From: UBA5314 sp964635975
Lineage (GTDB): Bacteria > Bacillota > Syntrophomonadia > Syntrophomonadales > Syntrophomonadaceae
Direction: 5' to 3'
Length of the DNA: 64,000 nt
Assembly: GCA_964635975.1 (NCBI GenBank)
Contig: CAZWPO010000009.1
Span: forward strand, 47,028-111,027
Below, in pieces: positions 27,046 to 34,932 of this stretch. The translations under genes were made by a program, and so were the position numbers. The notes under the pieces are model-generated. The model worked only from the letters and a program-made list of their open reading frames with translations. It searched no databases and had not been told where the DNA came from. Every line of letters begins with the position of its first letter. The stretch's first letter is position 1.

Positions 27046-27648
27046 ATGTCGTCTAGTGAACATGGTGGTTGGGCAAGCCCCGGACCCGCGGGGTTGACCG
27101 CATTGGCAGTTGCTTGTTTCACTTATTTCGCTGTACTGACCGGAAAAGTTCCGGGCACCGTGGCTCCTATGTTAGGATGCTGGTTAATAGGCGGTTTCGT
27201 TGTGCAGTTTGTAGTAGCTCTGATTGAGCTCAAAGAAGGTCACCTGCTGGGTGGCAACGTGTTCCTATTCTTTTCGGCATTCTTTATGATTACCGGCGCT
27301 CTGGAATTTCTCGTTAAGACTTCCGCATCATGGGCAGCTTTCAAGCCCACCTCCCAGATTGACGGATGGGCATGGATTGTCCTGACAGTTACTCTAATCA
27401 TGTGGACGCCCGCTTATCTGAAAACGTCTACAACCGCGCTGGGACTGGTAGTGCTGGCTCTGGACGTAGGCGTTGTATTTGTCACGCTCAAAGACCTGGC
27501 TCTTATGGATGCCAAAGTAGCCGGCCTGTATGCGGGCTGGGCACTACTGATCGGCGGCGCTCTTGCCATCTACATCACTAGTGCTATACAGCTAAATGCT
27601 GCCTTTGGTAGAACGATCCTACCTCTGGGCGGTCCAATTTTAAAATAA
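27046..27648 (+). CDS. Acetate/succinate transporter of the AceTr (GPR1/FUN34/YaaH) family, copy 1
   Basis: This 200-residue protein has six hydrophobic segments and family motifs: SPGPAGLTALAVACFTYF (the NPxPxGL region, with Ser in place of Asn), ELKEGHLLGGNVFLFFSAFF, and IDGWAW. A strong GAGGAGGAG site precedes the ATG. AceTr proteins are hexameric channels or proton symporters for acetate, fitting a fermentative or syntrophic lifestyle. The second copy, roughly half identical by eye, lies convergent at 28322. The S-P start of the signature motif could alter selectivity. Confidence 0.93.
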   Translation: MSSSEHGGWASPGPAGLTALAVACFTYFAVLTGKVPGTVAPMLGCWLIGGFVVQFVVALIELKEGHLLGGNVFLFFSAFFMITGALEFLVKTSASWAAFKPTSQIDGWAWIVLTVTLIMWTPAYLKTSTTALGLVVLALDVGVVFVTLKDLALMDAKVAGLYAGWALLIGGALAIYITSAIQLNAAFGRTILPLGGPILK

Positions 27649-27673
27649 ATCTTATCCTTGTTAGTATAATAAG

Positions 27674-27698
27674 AACCGGTGGCTACCACCCACCGGTT
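27674..27698 (+). terminator. Terminator of acetate transporter 1
   Basis: Nine-bp arms AACCGGTGG and CCACCGGTT with a seven-base loop are followed by TTTATTTT, 26 bases past the stop codon. Confidence 0.9.
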
Positions 27699-27897
27699 TT
27701 TATTTTGCATCATTTACATCATAAGGCCATTAATCCAGCAATAGTGTATTCTCCACTTCCACATATTCCTTACAAAAAACTTCGTTCTTCGGCAACCATA
27801 TTGGCGCGTGGCAAACCGTTTTCTAGAATACTTATAATAGACAATAATAGTCCGCTTAATTCCAAGAAAGGAAGCTGGCATTGTTATAAAAAGACAT

Positions 27898-27930
27898 AGG
27901 AAGTAGGGGAGAATGTCTCCCCTACTTCCT
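27898..27930 (+). terminator. Orphan strong terminator-like hairpin
   Basis: Fifteen-bp perfect arms AGGAAGTAGGGGAGA and TCTCCCCTACTTCCT with an ATG loop are followed by TTTTAATT. No convincing gene ends before it; it may belong to the decayed transporter copy or to a small unseen RNA. Confidence 0.6.
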
Positions 27931-27945
27931 TTTAATTGGTTTCTA

Positions 27946-28230
27946 CCCTGGTCAAATCCGGACCCACGGATCTGACCGCATTGGCAATTGCTTGTTGCTT
28001 ACATTTAACTCGGAGTTCTGCCTGGCGAGTTTTGGGGAAAGACCGTCAACTGCCGGCTTACAAAAATAAAGACATAAACAATCTGTTTTAATTATCCTGG
28101 GGCCAGCAATATTTCTGGCTTTTCCCTGTCTTGAGTCTAATCATCTCTTAATGATTCTTAGTACATTGAGCCTGTTATTATCCCTAGAAGGTATAGGGTT
28201 AGCGGCTACCACCCGCCAACAAAATACTTA
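27946..28230 (+). pseudogene. Decayed third acetate-transporter copy
   Basis: Bases 27953-27996 match the 5' coding part of transporter 1 at roughly 80 percent over 44 bases, including TGACCGCATTGGCA and TTGCTTGTT. At 28195-28225 a GCGGCTACCACCCGC hairpin recalls the transporter 1 terminator, which shares the exact core GGCTACCACCC. Between them only about 200 bases remain, with no open frame. The layout suggests a tandem copy that lost most of its body. Confidence 0.6.
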
Positions 28231-28266
28231 CAATACCAGGGACAGATCACTTGATTTCGGAAAGGT

Positions 28267-28307
28267 TTCAGGCTAGGGGCGAAAGCATTTCCGCCCCTTG
28301 ACCTGAA
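28267..28307 (-). terminator. Hairpin downstream of acetate transporter 2
   Basis: Arms TTCAGG/CCTGAA and AGGGGCG/CGCCCCT stack around a ten-base loop, starting 15 bases past the transporter 2 stop. The T tract is weak. Confidence 0.6.
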
Positions 28308-28321
28308 TAGCAAAGCTCAAA

Positions 28322-28930
28322 CTATTTAATGATCGGACCAGGCATCGGCAGTATGGTCTTTTCAAAGTTGGTGTTCAGGAATAATGCACCGACTGTGTAA
28401 AGAGCAAATATTGCCGCCCCCAAGCAGGCGTATGCTGCGGTGGGAGCCCAGGCATGATGTCCGCCTGCTAAATTCAGGTCCATCATAATCAGGCAAGCAA
28501 CTACAGTATCTAAACAGAGCACCATTAGATTCATGGACAGCGGAGTCTTTTTAAGATAGCAGAAGGTTATCGGAATTAAAACGATACCCAGAGCTACCCA
28601 TGCCCAACCATCGATACGAGCATCAAAAGCAGTCCATTTGTTGACAGCTACCAAATACTTCATGAACATGTTAAAGCCTGTGGTAAAACAGAAGAAAGCC
28701 GAGAAGAACAGAAATACATTACCACCGTTGAGAGCGCCTTCTTTTAACTCAATAACTGCTACCACTATCTGGACAATAAATGCACCAAACAGCCAACCTG
28801 ACATTGCAAGCATCGCGCCGGCTCCGGCTGCTTTTCCGCCCAACAATGCAAAGAAAATAAAACATGCTACCGCTAGTGACGTTAAACCCGCGGGCAAGGG
28901 ATTTGCCCAGCCGCCTTCTCCACCAGACAT
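28322..28930 (-). CDS. Acetate/succinate transporter of the AceTr family, copy 2
   Basis: This 202-residue paralogue has the canonical signature NPLPAGLTSLAVACFIFFAL, then ELKEGALNGGNVFLFFSAFF and IDGWAWVAL, with six hydrophobic segments. The ATG at 28930 follows GAGGAGGAGTTTGA, nearly the same as in copy 1. It converges on copy 1 and the decayed copy. The two differ mostly in segments 2, 4 and 5, so they may differ in direction, affinity or acid specificity. The shared leader elements suggest both answer to the same signal. Confidence 0.93.
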   Translation of the reverse strand: MSGGEGGWANPLPAGLTSLAVACFIFFALLGGKAAGAGAMLAMSGWLFGAFIVQIVVAVIELKEGALNGGNVFLFFSAFFCFTTGFNMFMKYLVAVNKWTAFDARIDGWAWVALGIVLIPITFCYLKKTPLSMNLMVLCLDTVVACLIMMDLNLAGGHHAWAPTAAYACLGAAIFALYTVGALFLNTNFEKTILPMPGPIIK

Positions 28931-28990
28931 TCAAACTCCTCCTCTTCATCTTGTCATTTAATACGGAAAAACTTTTAGATACAGAATATC

Positions 28991-29044
28991 TAGCTGGAAA
29001 CCACCCCCCGGTAATGTTTTAATTGCCAGACGGTATGGAACCGT
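28991..29044 (-). promoter_or_regulatory. Conserved leader element of acetate transporter 2
   Basis: On the minus strand a hairpin ACGGT/ACCGT (29030-29044) is followed after 15 bases by the 24-base block at 28991-29014, one mismatch from that of transporter 1. The block ends 60 bases before the start codon. Confidence 0.6.
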
Positions 29045-29361
29045 ACAAAGCCGTGAGTAAAACCAGGCCCCTATAAGAATGGATCATATATTCAACCATA
29101 ACGGCTTCATCTTTATAAAATGATATAAATGCGGCGCCCCTATGCTTGTTTAATTTATCAGGTGCAAAACCCGTGCCAATGAGTCGGACAGATACCTAAT
29201 GCTCGTCGGAAATGAAGATATTTGACTCTAATTAGTTGTTATTTGCTCCTCTTTTTCTCACTCGTAAAGCAGTAAACAGATAATCGAAGCATATTGTCTA
29301 CATTTTTTATGTTGCTAGGCTACTACCATGATGCTTATTTGCTACATGATATGTTGCAAAT
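29045..29361. other. Non-coding stretch upstream of transporter 2
   Basis: About 320 bases between transporter 2 and the terminator of the desulfurase gene. No frame with a ribosome binding site and no further repeat was seen; it should contain the transporter 2 promoter. Confidence 0.4.
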
Positions 29362-29388
29362 AAACAGCCCCTTATACAGGGGCTGTTT
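29362..29388 (-). terminator. Terminator of the cysteine desulfurase gene
   Basis: Eleven-bp perfect arms AAACAGCCCCT and AGGGGCTGTTT with a five-base loop, about 70 bases past the desulfurase stop on the minus strand. Confidence 0.8.
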
Positions 29389-29455
29389 AGGTATATATTT
29401 ATATGGTTAAGAATGGCAGATGGGTCATTATCATATTACCCGCTATTTTTTTTAA

Positions 29456-30607
29456 TCATTGTATCTGACCTGCGATCTTATAGACTGCTTGAATGACTTT
29501 CAGAATATCATCTTCTGAGATGAACCATCCAGGGCTGAGGCGGCAGCAGCCGATTTCTAAAGTACCTATAGTACGGTGTGCCAACGGCGCACAATGCAGC
29601 CCTGAGCGGCATACAATACCATATTTAAAATCTAACAGCTGGCTGATTACGCCACAGTCCTCATCATAAACATTAAATGGCACCACTGCTGTCTGCCGCC
29701 CTGGGTCGCATGGCCCGTATATTTTGACTCCTTTGATTTCCTTCAATCCCTGGATTAGCACGTCACTCAGTTTTTGCTCATGACTGCGAATGGAAGTCAA
29801 GCCCTGTTCCATGATGTATCCAACACCGGCCTGCAATCCTGCCAGTCCTGGAGTGTTAGGTGTCCCGCTCTCAAAAATATCCGGCATCACATCGGGCTGT
29901 TCCAGATACTCTGATAATGACCCGGTTCCCCCATGCTTTAAAGGGCGCACTTTTACACCAGGCCGCACATAGATCCCTCCGGTACCCTGAGGGCCCAGCA
30001 GTCCTTTATGCCCTGTAAATGCCAAAATATCGATGTTCTGAATATCCACGTCAATAGGTAGAATTCCCGCACTTTGAGCCGAGTCGAGCAGGAATAGTAT
30101 TTCATTCTCACGAGCTATCCGGGCTACTTCTTGAACCGGCATTATAGTTCCGGTTAGATTCGAGGCATGCAGCATACATATAAGCCGCGTATTTGGCCTA
30201 ACTGCCCTGCGCATATCTTCCGGATCCAGGGTTCCATCCGGGCTGCATTCTACTGCTGTCCATTCAACTCCCTGCCTGGTCAGATCATGAAGAGGACGTG
30301 CAACAGCATTGTGTTCCATACTGCTGGTCAGTACATGGTCCCCTGGATTTAAAATGCCCTTTAAAGCGAGATTAATGGACTCGGTAATGTTAGCTGTAAA
30401 AGCTATGTTACTGCTGTCTGAAACACCGAACAGGTCTGCCAGAACCTCTCTGGTATTCAACAAGACATTCCCCGCCTGCAGGCTGCGCTGGCTGCTTCCC
30501 CGGCCCGGACTGCCTCCCATATTACGATTGAACTCGTCCATAGCCTGGTATACACATTCTGGTTTTGGAAATGATGTTGCCGCATTATCCATATAAATAG
30601 TACTCAT
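29456..30607 (-). CDS. Cysteine desulfurase-like class V aminotransferase
   Basis: This 383-residue PLP enzyme opens IYMDNAATSFPKPECVYQAM. It has the PLP lysine in FTGHKGLLGPQG and the catalytic cysteine loop RSGLHCAP near the C-terminus, as in SufS-type enzymes. Family knowledge: it releases sulfur or selenium from (seleno)cysteine as an enzyme-bound persulfide. The YedF gene lies 76 bases upstream on the same strand, and this desulfurase subfamily with YedF is commonly linked to selenium use. No nifU/sufU or sufBCD genes are nearby, so Fe-S assembly is less likely to be its main role. Confidence 0.93.
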   Translation of the reverse strand: MSTIYMDNAATSFPKPECVYQAMDEFNRNMGGSPGRGSSQRSLQAGNVLLNTREVLADLFGVSDSSNIAFTANITESINLALKGILNPGDHVLTSSMEHNAVARPLHDLTRQGVEWTAVECSPDGTLDPEDMRRAVRPNTRLICMLHASNLTGTIMPVQEVARIARENEILFLLDSAQSAGILPIDVDIQNIDILAFTGHKGLLGPQGTGGIYVRPGVKVRPLKHGGTGSLSEYLEQPDVMPDIFESGTPNTPGLAGLQAGVGYIMEQGLTSIRSHEQKLSDVLIQGLKEIKGVKIYGPCDPGRQTAVVPFNVYDEDCGVISQLLDFKYGIVCRSGLHCAPLAHRTIGTLEIGCCRLSPGWFISEDDILKVIQAVYKIAGQIQ

Positions 30608-30683
30608 CTAGTTGATCCTCTTTCGTATCAGAAGCCCTTATGAGACCTGCAAATTAAGGTTCAATACCTCAAGCAAAGAAATA

Positions 30684-31262
30684 CTATAATGTAATCGCAC
30701 GGGATGCGGTCGTCAATATCTCCGCTATTGTATACATATTGGTGACTTCTCCGACCAGAAGTTTCTCTTTGAGGCCGTAAAAATCCAGGCAGGTACCGCA
30801 GTTAAGAATCTGCACTCCCCGGTTGGCCAGACTGCGAAGATACTCGAGAACCGGTGATCCTTCGGTGCTCAAAAAAACACCTGAGTTTGCAAAAATGACA
30901 TATTTTATGCGCCCGTCTAATTCGTTTAACGTATAAAGAAAACTCTTCATCAATGCCTGCCCCAGTTCTTCATCCCCCTGGCCAAATAATCGGCTGGAAA
31001 TCAGAATCGCAACGTCCCCATGGATCTCCTGCTGGTCTTCATCAAGATCAGCAGACTTGTGCATGTGAATGTGAAACTCTGATCCAACTTCTTCGATTTC
31101 AATGTCATATCCCTGGGTCCTGGCAAGCTTACTTACATTTTCCAGAGCTGCAATGCCGTTTACGATCGTTGTAAGACTGCCAACTCCTCCATCCATAGCT
31201 TTTTTGGTCATGATTACTGGCTCCGGGCACGCCAGGTCCCGAGCATCGATAATATTTTCCAC
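30684..31262 (-). CDS. yedF: YedF, sulfurtransferase-like selenium-metabolism protein
   Basis: This 192-residue protein has an N-terminal TusA-like domain with the CPxP motif (ARDLACPEPVIMTKKAM, Cys12) and a C-terminal DsrE-like domain (VAILISSRLFGQGDEELG, with Cys in QILNCGTCLDFYG). This two-domain layout defines YedF. It is thought to carry sulfur or selenium to acceptors, often beside selD or a desulfurase. The GTG start at 31262 follows AAAGGATG. It is first in a likely two-gene operon with the desulfurase. No selD or Sec machinery lies in the window. Confidence 0.92.
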   Translation of the reverse strand: MENIIDARDLACPEPVIMTKKAMDGGVGSLTTIVNGIAALENVSKLARTQGYDIEIEEVGSEFHIHMHKSADLDEDQQEIHGDVAILISSRLFGQGDEELGQALMKSFLYTLNELDGRIKYVIFANSGVFLSTEGSPVLEYLRSLANRGVQILNCGTCLDFYGLKEKLLVGEVTNMYTIAEILTTASRAITL

Positions 31263-31411
31263 GGCTTGCCGTCATCCTTTCTATAACCCAAATTAATGCA
31301 GGGAGAAACACTCCCCGGCTAATGCCCGTACTATATCATATACGTATTTATATTTCAAATAACTATTGTTTATACAAGCCCTCCTTATTGACTTCAGATA
31401 ACAGCCCCAAA

Positions 31412-31444
31412 CCCCCACAGCGCTTTTAACATCCACCGTGGGGG
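31412..31444 (-). terminator. Terminator of the FAD/Fe-S oxidoreductase gene
   Basis: Perfect 7-bp arms CCCCCAC and GTGGGGG enclose a 19-base loop, followed by TTTGGGG on the minus strand, 18 bases past the stop. Confidence 0.55.
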
Positions 31445-31461
31445 CCTCATCAGTGATATTC

Positions 31462-34400
31462 TTATTTGCTTTGGCGCAGGTACTGCTCCATCCGGGGCAT
31501 AAAATAAGGTATTATTTCGGGCAGCATTTTGGGCATCAGCACATCCATGGTTTTAGGCATTAGATTTGGCATCTGTTCCTCAAGGTACAGCGGCATGGGA
31601 ATAGCTTTTTTAACTTTCTCGAGCATTCTGGGCATAATCCTGGGTAGCATATCCGGCAGCAAGCTCGGGAATAGAGATGGCATTACTCCCTTCATCATGG
31701 TTATCATCGGCTCTTTAAATACATCCGGCGACTTGATCACCAAATTCATCATATTTCTGTACATATCCGGCATGGCTTCAATCATTTCGGGGATCATGTC
31801 TGCCATCATATCTGCCATTCCCCATGGAGTCATCATGCGGATCATGGCTTCAAAAACAGCCCATTTTTCATCCACCACCGCATCAGACTCTGCCACTTTG
31901 AAGCCGCATGCTTGGGCCGTGAGTGTGGCAAGATCCATTATATCAATCGGCAAACTTCTTAAATCCCGGGAACGTTTAAGCTGGACCCGGCAGCAGGGGC
32001 AGGCCGTGATCAGGGTATCTGCACCGGTGTCAATGGCCTCCTGAACCCGAATGGCTCCAATTTCTTCGGCAACGTCCGGATCTGCTATGAGTGTCAGTAC
32101 TGATCCACAGCAGTGGGCATCATACTGGTTGAAACGCATTTCCCGAAAATTTGATCCGGGGATGGAATTAATCAGTTTTCTCGGACCTGCGAACCTCACG
32201 CCAGCTCTACCCATGTGGCACGGATCATGATAAGTAACCTTTCTACTAACGTTCCCAGGTATTTCGAATTCGCCTGCTTCAATTTTTTCGGCCAGCACAT
32301 CTGCATAGTGCATGGCGCGGAAAGGATAATCTATTCCATGTTCATCCGCCCAGTGGCGATAATATATTTCCCAGACCAACCAGCAGGCCGGGCAGGTGGT
32401 TATTATTTTTGAAGCACCTATTTTTTTCATGTTCTCGATATTGGCAGCAGCGATTTCATCGAAGACTTCCCATCGACCGGATACCAGCATAGGAATTCCG
32501 CAGCATTTCTCATCTTTCCCGATATACGAATACTCAACACCAGCCCGATCCAGAACCAATGCCGCTGACTGAGCAACATCCTGTTCAACGAAAGAGGAGG
32601 TACAGCCTGGGAAAAATGCATATTCAGCTTTTTCCTTGATCATAGGGCGAATCTCATCCGTTATCCAGTTATCACGATCACTGGCATACCCTCCCCAGAT
32701 GTTGCCCTGCTGACGCATGGTATTCACCATGATCTCGAAAGGCGGGAAGGTATGAAATCCTTTACCGTCAACCAGAATGCCTCTTAGCTTGAGCCAGGAG
32801 GATTCATTGGGAAGATCGAGCTGACAGGTTCGGTTGCACATCTCGCAAGTAGTGCAGGCCAGGATGTTGTTTACCGCTTGCTGATCAAATTCCACTTCCC
32901 CTTCGAGAAGCATTTTGATATAGGTCCACTTGCCGCGTGGGGATTGGGACTCCCATTGACGGCCATAATACTGATCGCAATGGTCGACACAATAGCCGCA
33001 TTGTGAGCAGGCATATGCATACCAGGCCACATCGCCAGGGATTCCTTTGCGTTCCTTAAAGACTTCTCCCGGTTCTTTACTTTGCGCCCAGTTGCCAAAT
33101 ACCCTTATGAGAGGTTCAAAGGCATTGGCCATCTGAATGCTCCTGGATACCAGACTGTTATCCAGGACCTTACCAGGATTCATCAGCCCCCGTGGATCAG
33201 TTTCTTTTTTAAATTTTCGCAGCGTTTCCACCGCCTCACGCCCCAGTACTTCTCTGGCCAAACTGGTAAAATAGAGGCCGGTAGCATAAGGCCTGCCCCC
33301 ATGTTTCTGCGCAGTCTTGAGCACTGTCAGCGAGAGACCAAACGCCAAATTGAAATTGAAGGTACGTTCATCATGAAGAATGAATCCCAACAGCACTATT
33401 TCCCGATGATTGGTGGTAAACCCTTCCAGCAAAAAAGTGTGCTTTATTTCATCTGCGATGTCTTTGATCACATCGGCCAGCCGGTCTACCGGCACGATCA
33501 CTTCGCTGGGAATCAAAGAGGGCGCTATCCGTTTGGCTCTCATTGGCTCGAAACGGGCTGACCACTCATGCAAGGCGATCTCCTCGGGAAGCATCTCACC
33601 AGAAAAACGTGCGGTCAGATGTATAACATCATCGCGAATAATATCACAGCGGTCGTCGGTACATGCCAACAGGACGATATATTTCTCTGGAATAAGCAGC
33701 CGCTCATGTTCTACCGGCCGTCCGTGGTGCAGATGCGGAGGCAGCTTATTTTTCATTAGTGCCGCGGCAGGATTGATAAAGCTAACTGACCAGAGGGGAA
33801 CCTTCTGGTCATAAAGGCCCTTGATGAATAGACTCATGTTTTCGGCCGTATCAAAAGCGATAGCATTGATATGCATGGGTTTTAACGTCTTAACCCGCAG
33901 CGTTATCCTGCTGATGAATCCAGTTATCCCATTGGCGCCGGACAGCAGCTGCATACTCTTTCCTTGAATCTCTTCCACCTGACCATCAGGCTGCACCAGA
34001 CGGGCAGAAACCACGTTGTCTACGAAATAACCGTACTCATAACTGCCTATACCTGCGCCTCCCTGCGCCAGCCATCCGCCAACGGTTGAAGAAGGGGCAC
34101 TCGTGGGATAGGCAACCAGGGTCAATCCTCTCTGATTCAGGTGGTATTCCAGTTCATTCCACACTACTCCCGGGTCGACTGTCACCACCCGCTCTTCTTC
34201 ATCGATATCGTGAATCCTCTTCATGCGGTTAAACTCTACCACCAGACCGCTTTCAGCCGGTATGACCCCGCCATATCCAGAGGTTGCTTTGCCTCTAGGG
34301 ATAAGACTCACAGAGTTTCCTATGGCCAGCTCTATGATCGCTAATAATTCCTCTTCACTTTCCGGCTGAACAATGCCCCCGGGAATGGGATTCCCTACTA

Positions 34401-34536
34401 GGGGTTTTACCATCTCAGGTATAGCTGCCATGTCATGCGCATATATGCGCCGCTCCAGTTCATCAAAACTTACTCGGTTTTGAAACTTCTCTTTTAGAGC
34501 ACTTTTTACTCCATCAGGCAAACCAAGCATACCCAT
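31462..34536 (-). CDS. FAD- and Fe-S-containing oxidoreductase (GlcD-GlpC/HdrD type) with a Met-rich tail
   Basis: Residues 40-220 are an FAD_binding_4 (PCMH) domain (LIPRGKATSGYGGVIPAESG) and 225-460 the FAD-oxidase cap. Two 4Fe-4S motifs follow, CSQCGYCVDHCD and CTTCEMCNRTC, then two CCG domains (FPGCTSS..., KCCGIPML; DPCHMGRAG, HCCGSVL). This is a fused GlcD-GlcF/HdrD-like 2-hydroxyacid or lactate-type dehydrogenase that passes electrons from FAD through clusters. The last 133 residues are exceptional: 27 methionines, with many MP, PxM and MPxM units. The ATG at 34536 was kept; the ATG two codons later (34530) has better spacing from GGGGGGT. Single gene, no etfAB beside it. Confidence 0.92.
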   Translation of the reverse strand: MGMLGLPDGVKSALKEKFQNRVSFDELERRIYAHDMAAIPEMVKPLVGNPIPGGIVQPESEEELLAIIELAIGNSVSLIPRGKATSGYGGVIPAESGLVVEFNRMKRIHDIDEEERVVTVDPGVVWNELEYHLNQRGLTLVAYPTSAPSSTVGGWLAQGGAGIGSYEYGYFVDNVVSARLVQPDGQVEEIQGKSMQLLSGANGITGFISRITLRVKTLKPMHINAIAFDTAENMSLFIKGLYDQKVPLWSVSFINPAAALMKNKLPPHLHHGRPVEHERLLIPEKYIVLLACTDDRCDIIRDDVIHLTARFSGEMLPEEIALHEWSARFEPMRAKRIAPSLIPSEVIVPVDRLADVIKDIADEIKHTFLLEGFTTNHREIVLLGFILHDERTFNFNLAFGLSLTVLKTAQKHGGRPYATGLYFTSLAREVLGREAVETLRKFKKETDPRGLMNPGKVLDNSLVSRSIQMANAFEPLIRVFGNWAQSKEPGEVFKERKGIPGDVAWYAYACSQCGYCVDHCDQYYGRQWESQSPRGKWTYIKMLLEGEVEFDQQAVNNILACTTCEMCNRTCQLDLPNESSWLKLRGILVDGKGFHTFPPFEIMVNTMRQQGNIWGGYASDRDNWITDEIRPMIKEKAEYAFFPGCTSSFVEQDVAQSAALVLDRAGVEYSYIGKDEKCCGIPMLVSGRWEVFDEIAAANIENMKKIGASKIITTCPACWLVWEIYYRHWADEHGIDYPFRAMHYADVLAEKIEAGEFEIPGNVSRKVTYHDPCHMGRAGVRFAGPRKLINSIPGSNFREMRFNQYDAHCCGSVLTLIADPDVAEEIGAIRVQEAIDTGADTLITACPCCRVQLKRSRDLRSLPIDIMDLATLTAQACGFKVAESDAVVDEKWAVFEAMIRMMTPWGMADMMADMIPEMIEAMPDMYRNMMNLVIKSPDVFKEPMITMMKGVMPSLFPSLLPDMLPRIMPRMLEKVKKAIPMPLYLEEQMPNLMPKTMDVLMPKMLPEIIPYFMPRMEQYLRQSK

Positions 34537-34685
34537 ACCCCCCTATAGTTTATTGAGAAAATTATAACACTGCTTCCCAAGCTTGACTATGATAATTAGA
34601 TGGAAAAAGCGGCCCGCTGGATAGTATAAAAACACAGAAATATGGTGTGTAAAATATTGTTTCAATTATAACATGAGGTGTTATT
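34537..34685. other. Short non-coding stretch upstream of the oxidoreductase gene
   Basis: It should hold the promoter of the oxidoreductase gene on the minus strand; no distinctive structure is visible. Confidence 0.35.
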
Positions 34686-34932
34686 TTGACGGATCATATT
34701 GAATACAGAGCGCATCGTATCCGGAAATGGGCGCCCAGGTTTATGGGTTGGACAGTGAGGAAGTACTGGATGGGATCCCGGCCAAAGGTGAATTTGACCA
34801 TGATACTGGTCAATGCGACGTTGATTATGCTGTTGTTTTAACCTGCTAACAAAGTGTCTCGACCATCATAATGCAGAAGTGATTGAACGTGGTGTTATCG
34901 CCATTCTCCATTATTTTCTTGAGCTGTCCTAA
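34686..34932 (+). pseudogene. Fragmented small gene of unknown family
   Basis: A TTG at 34686 has a good GAGGTG site but its frame soon becomes low-complexity hydrophobic. Protein-like sequence continues in other frames: MGAQVYGLDSEEVLDGIP ... CDVDYAVVLTC (34727-34849, then a stop) and KCLDHHNAEVIERGVIAILH (34852-34932). Two frameshifts would join these into about 80 residues with Cys and His residues. I cannot name the family. The remnant overlaps the end of the convergent HlyD gene by four bases. Confidence 0.4.

Noticed and set aside
27705..27899. 64-codon plus-strand frame after acetate transporter 1
   Set aside because: It begins within the terminator tail, has no ribosome binding site and ends in the next hairpin.
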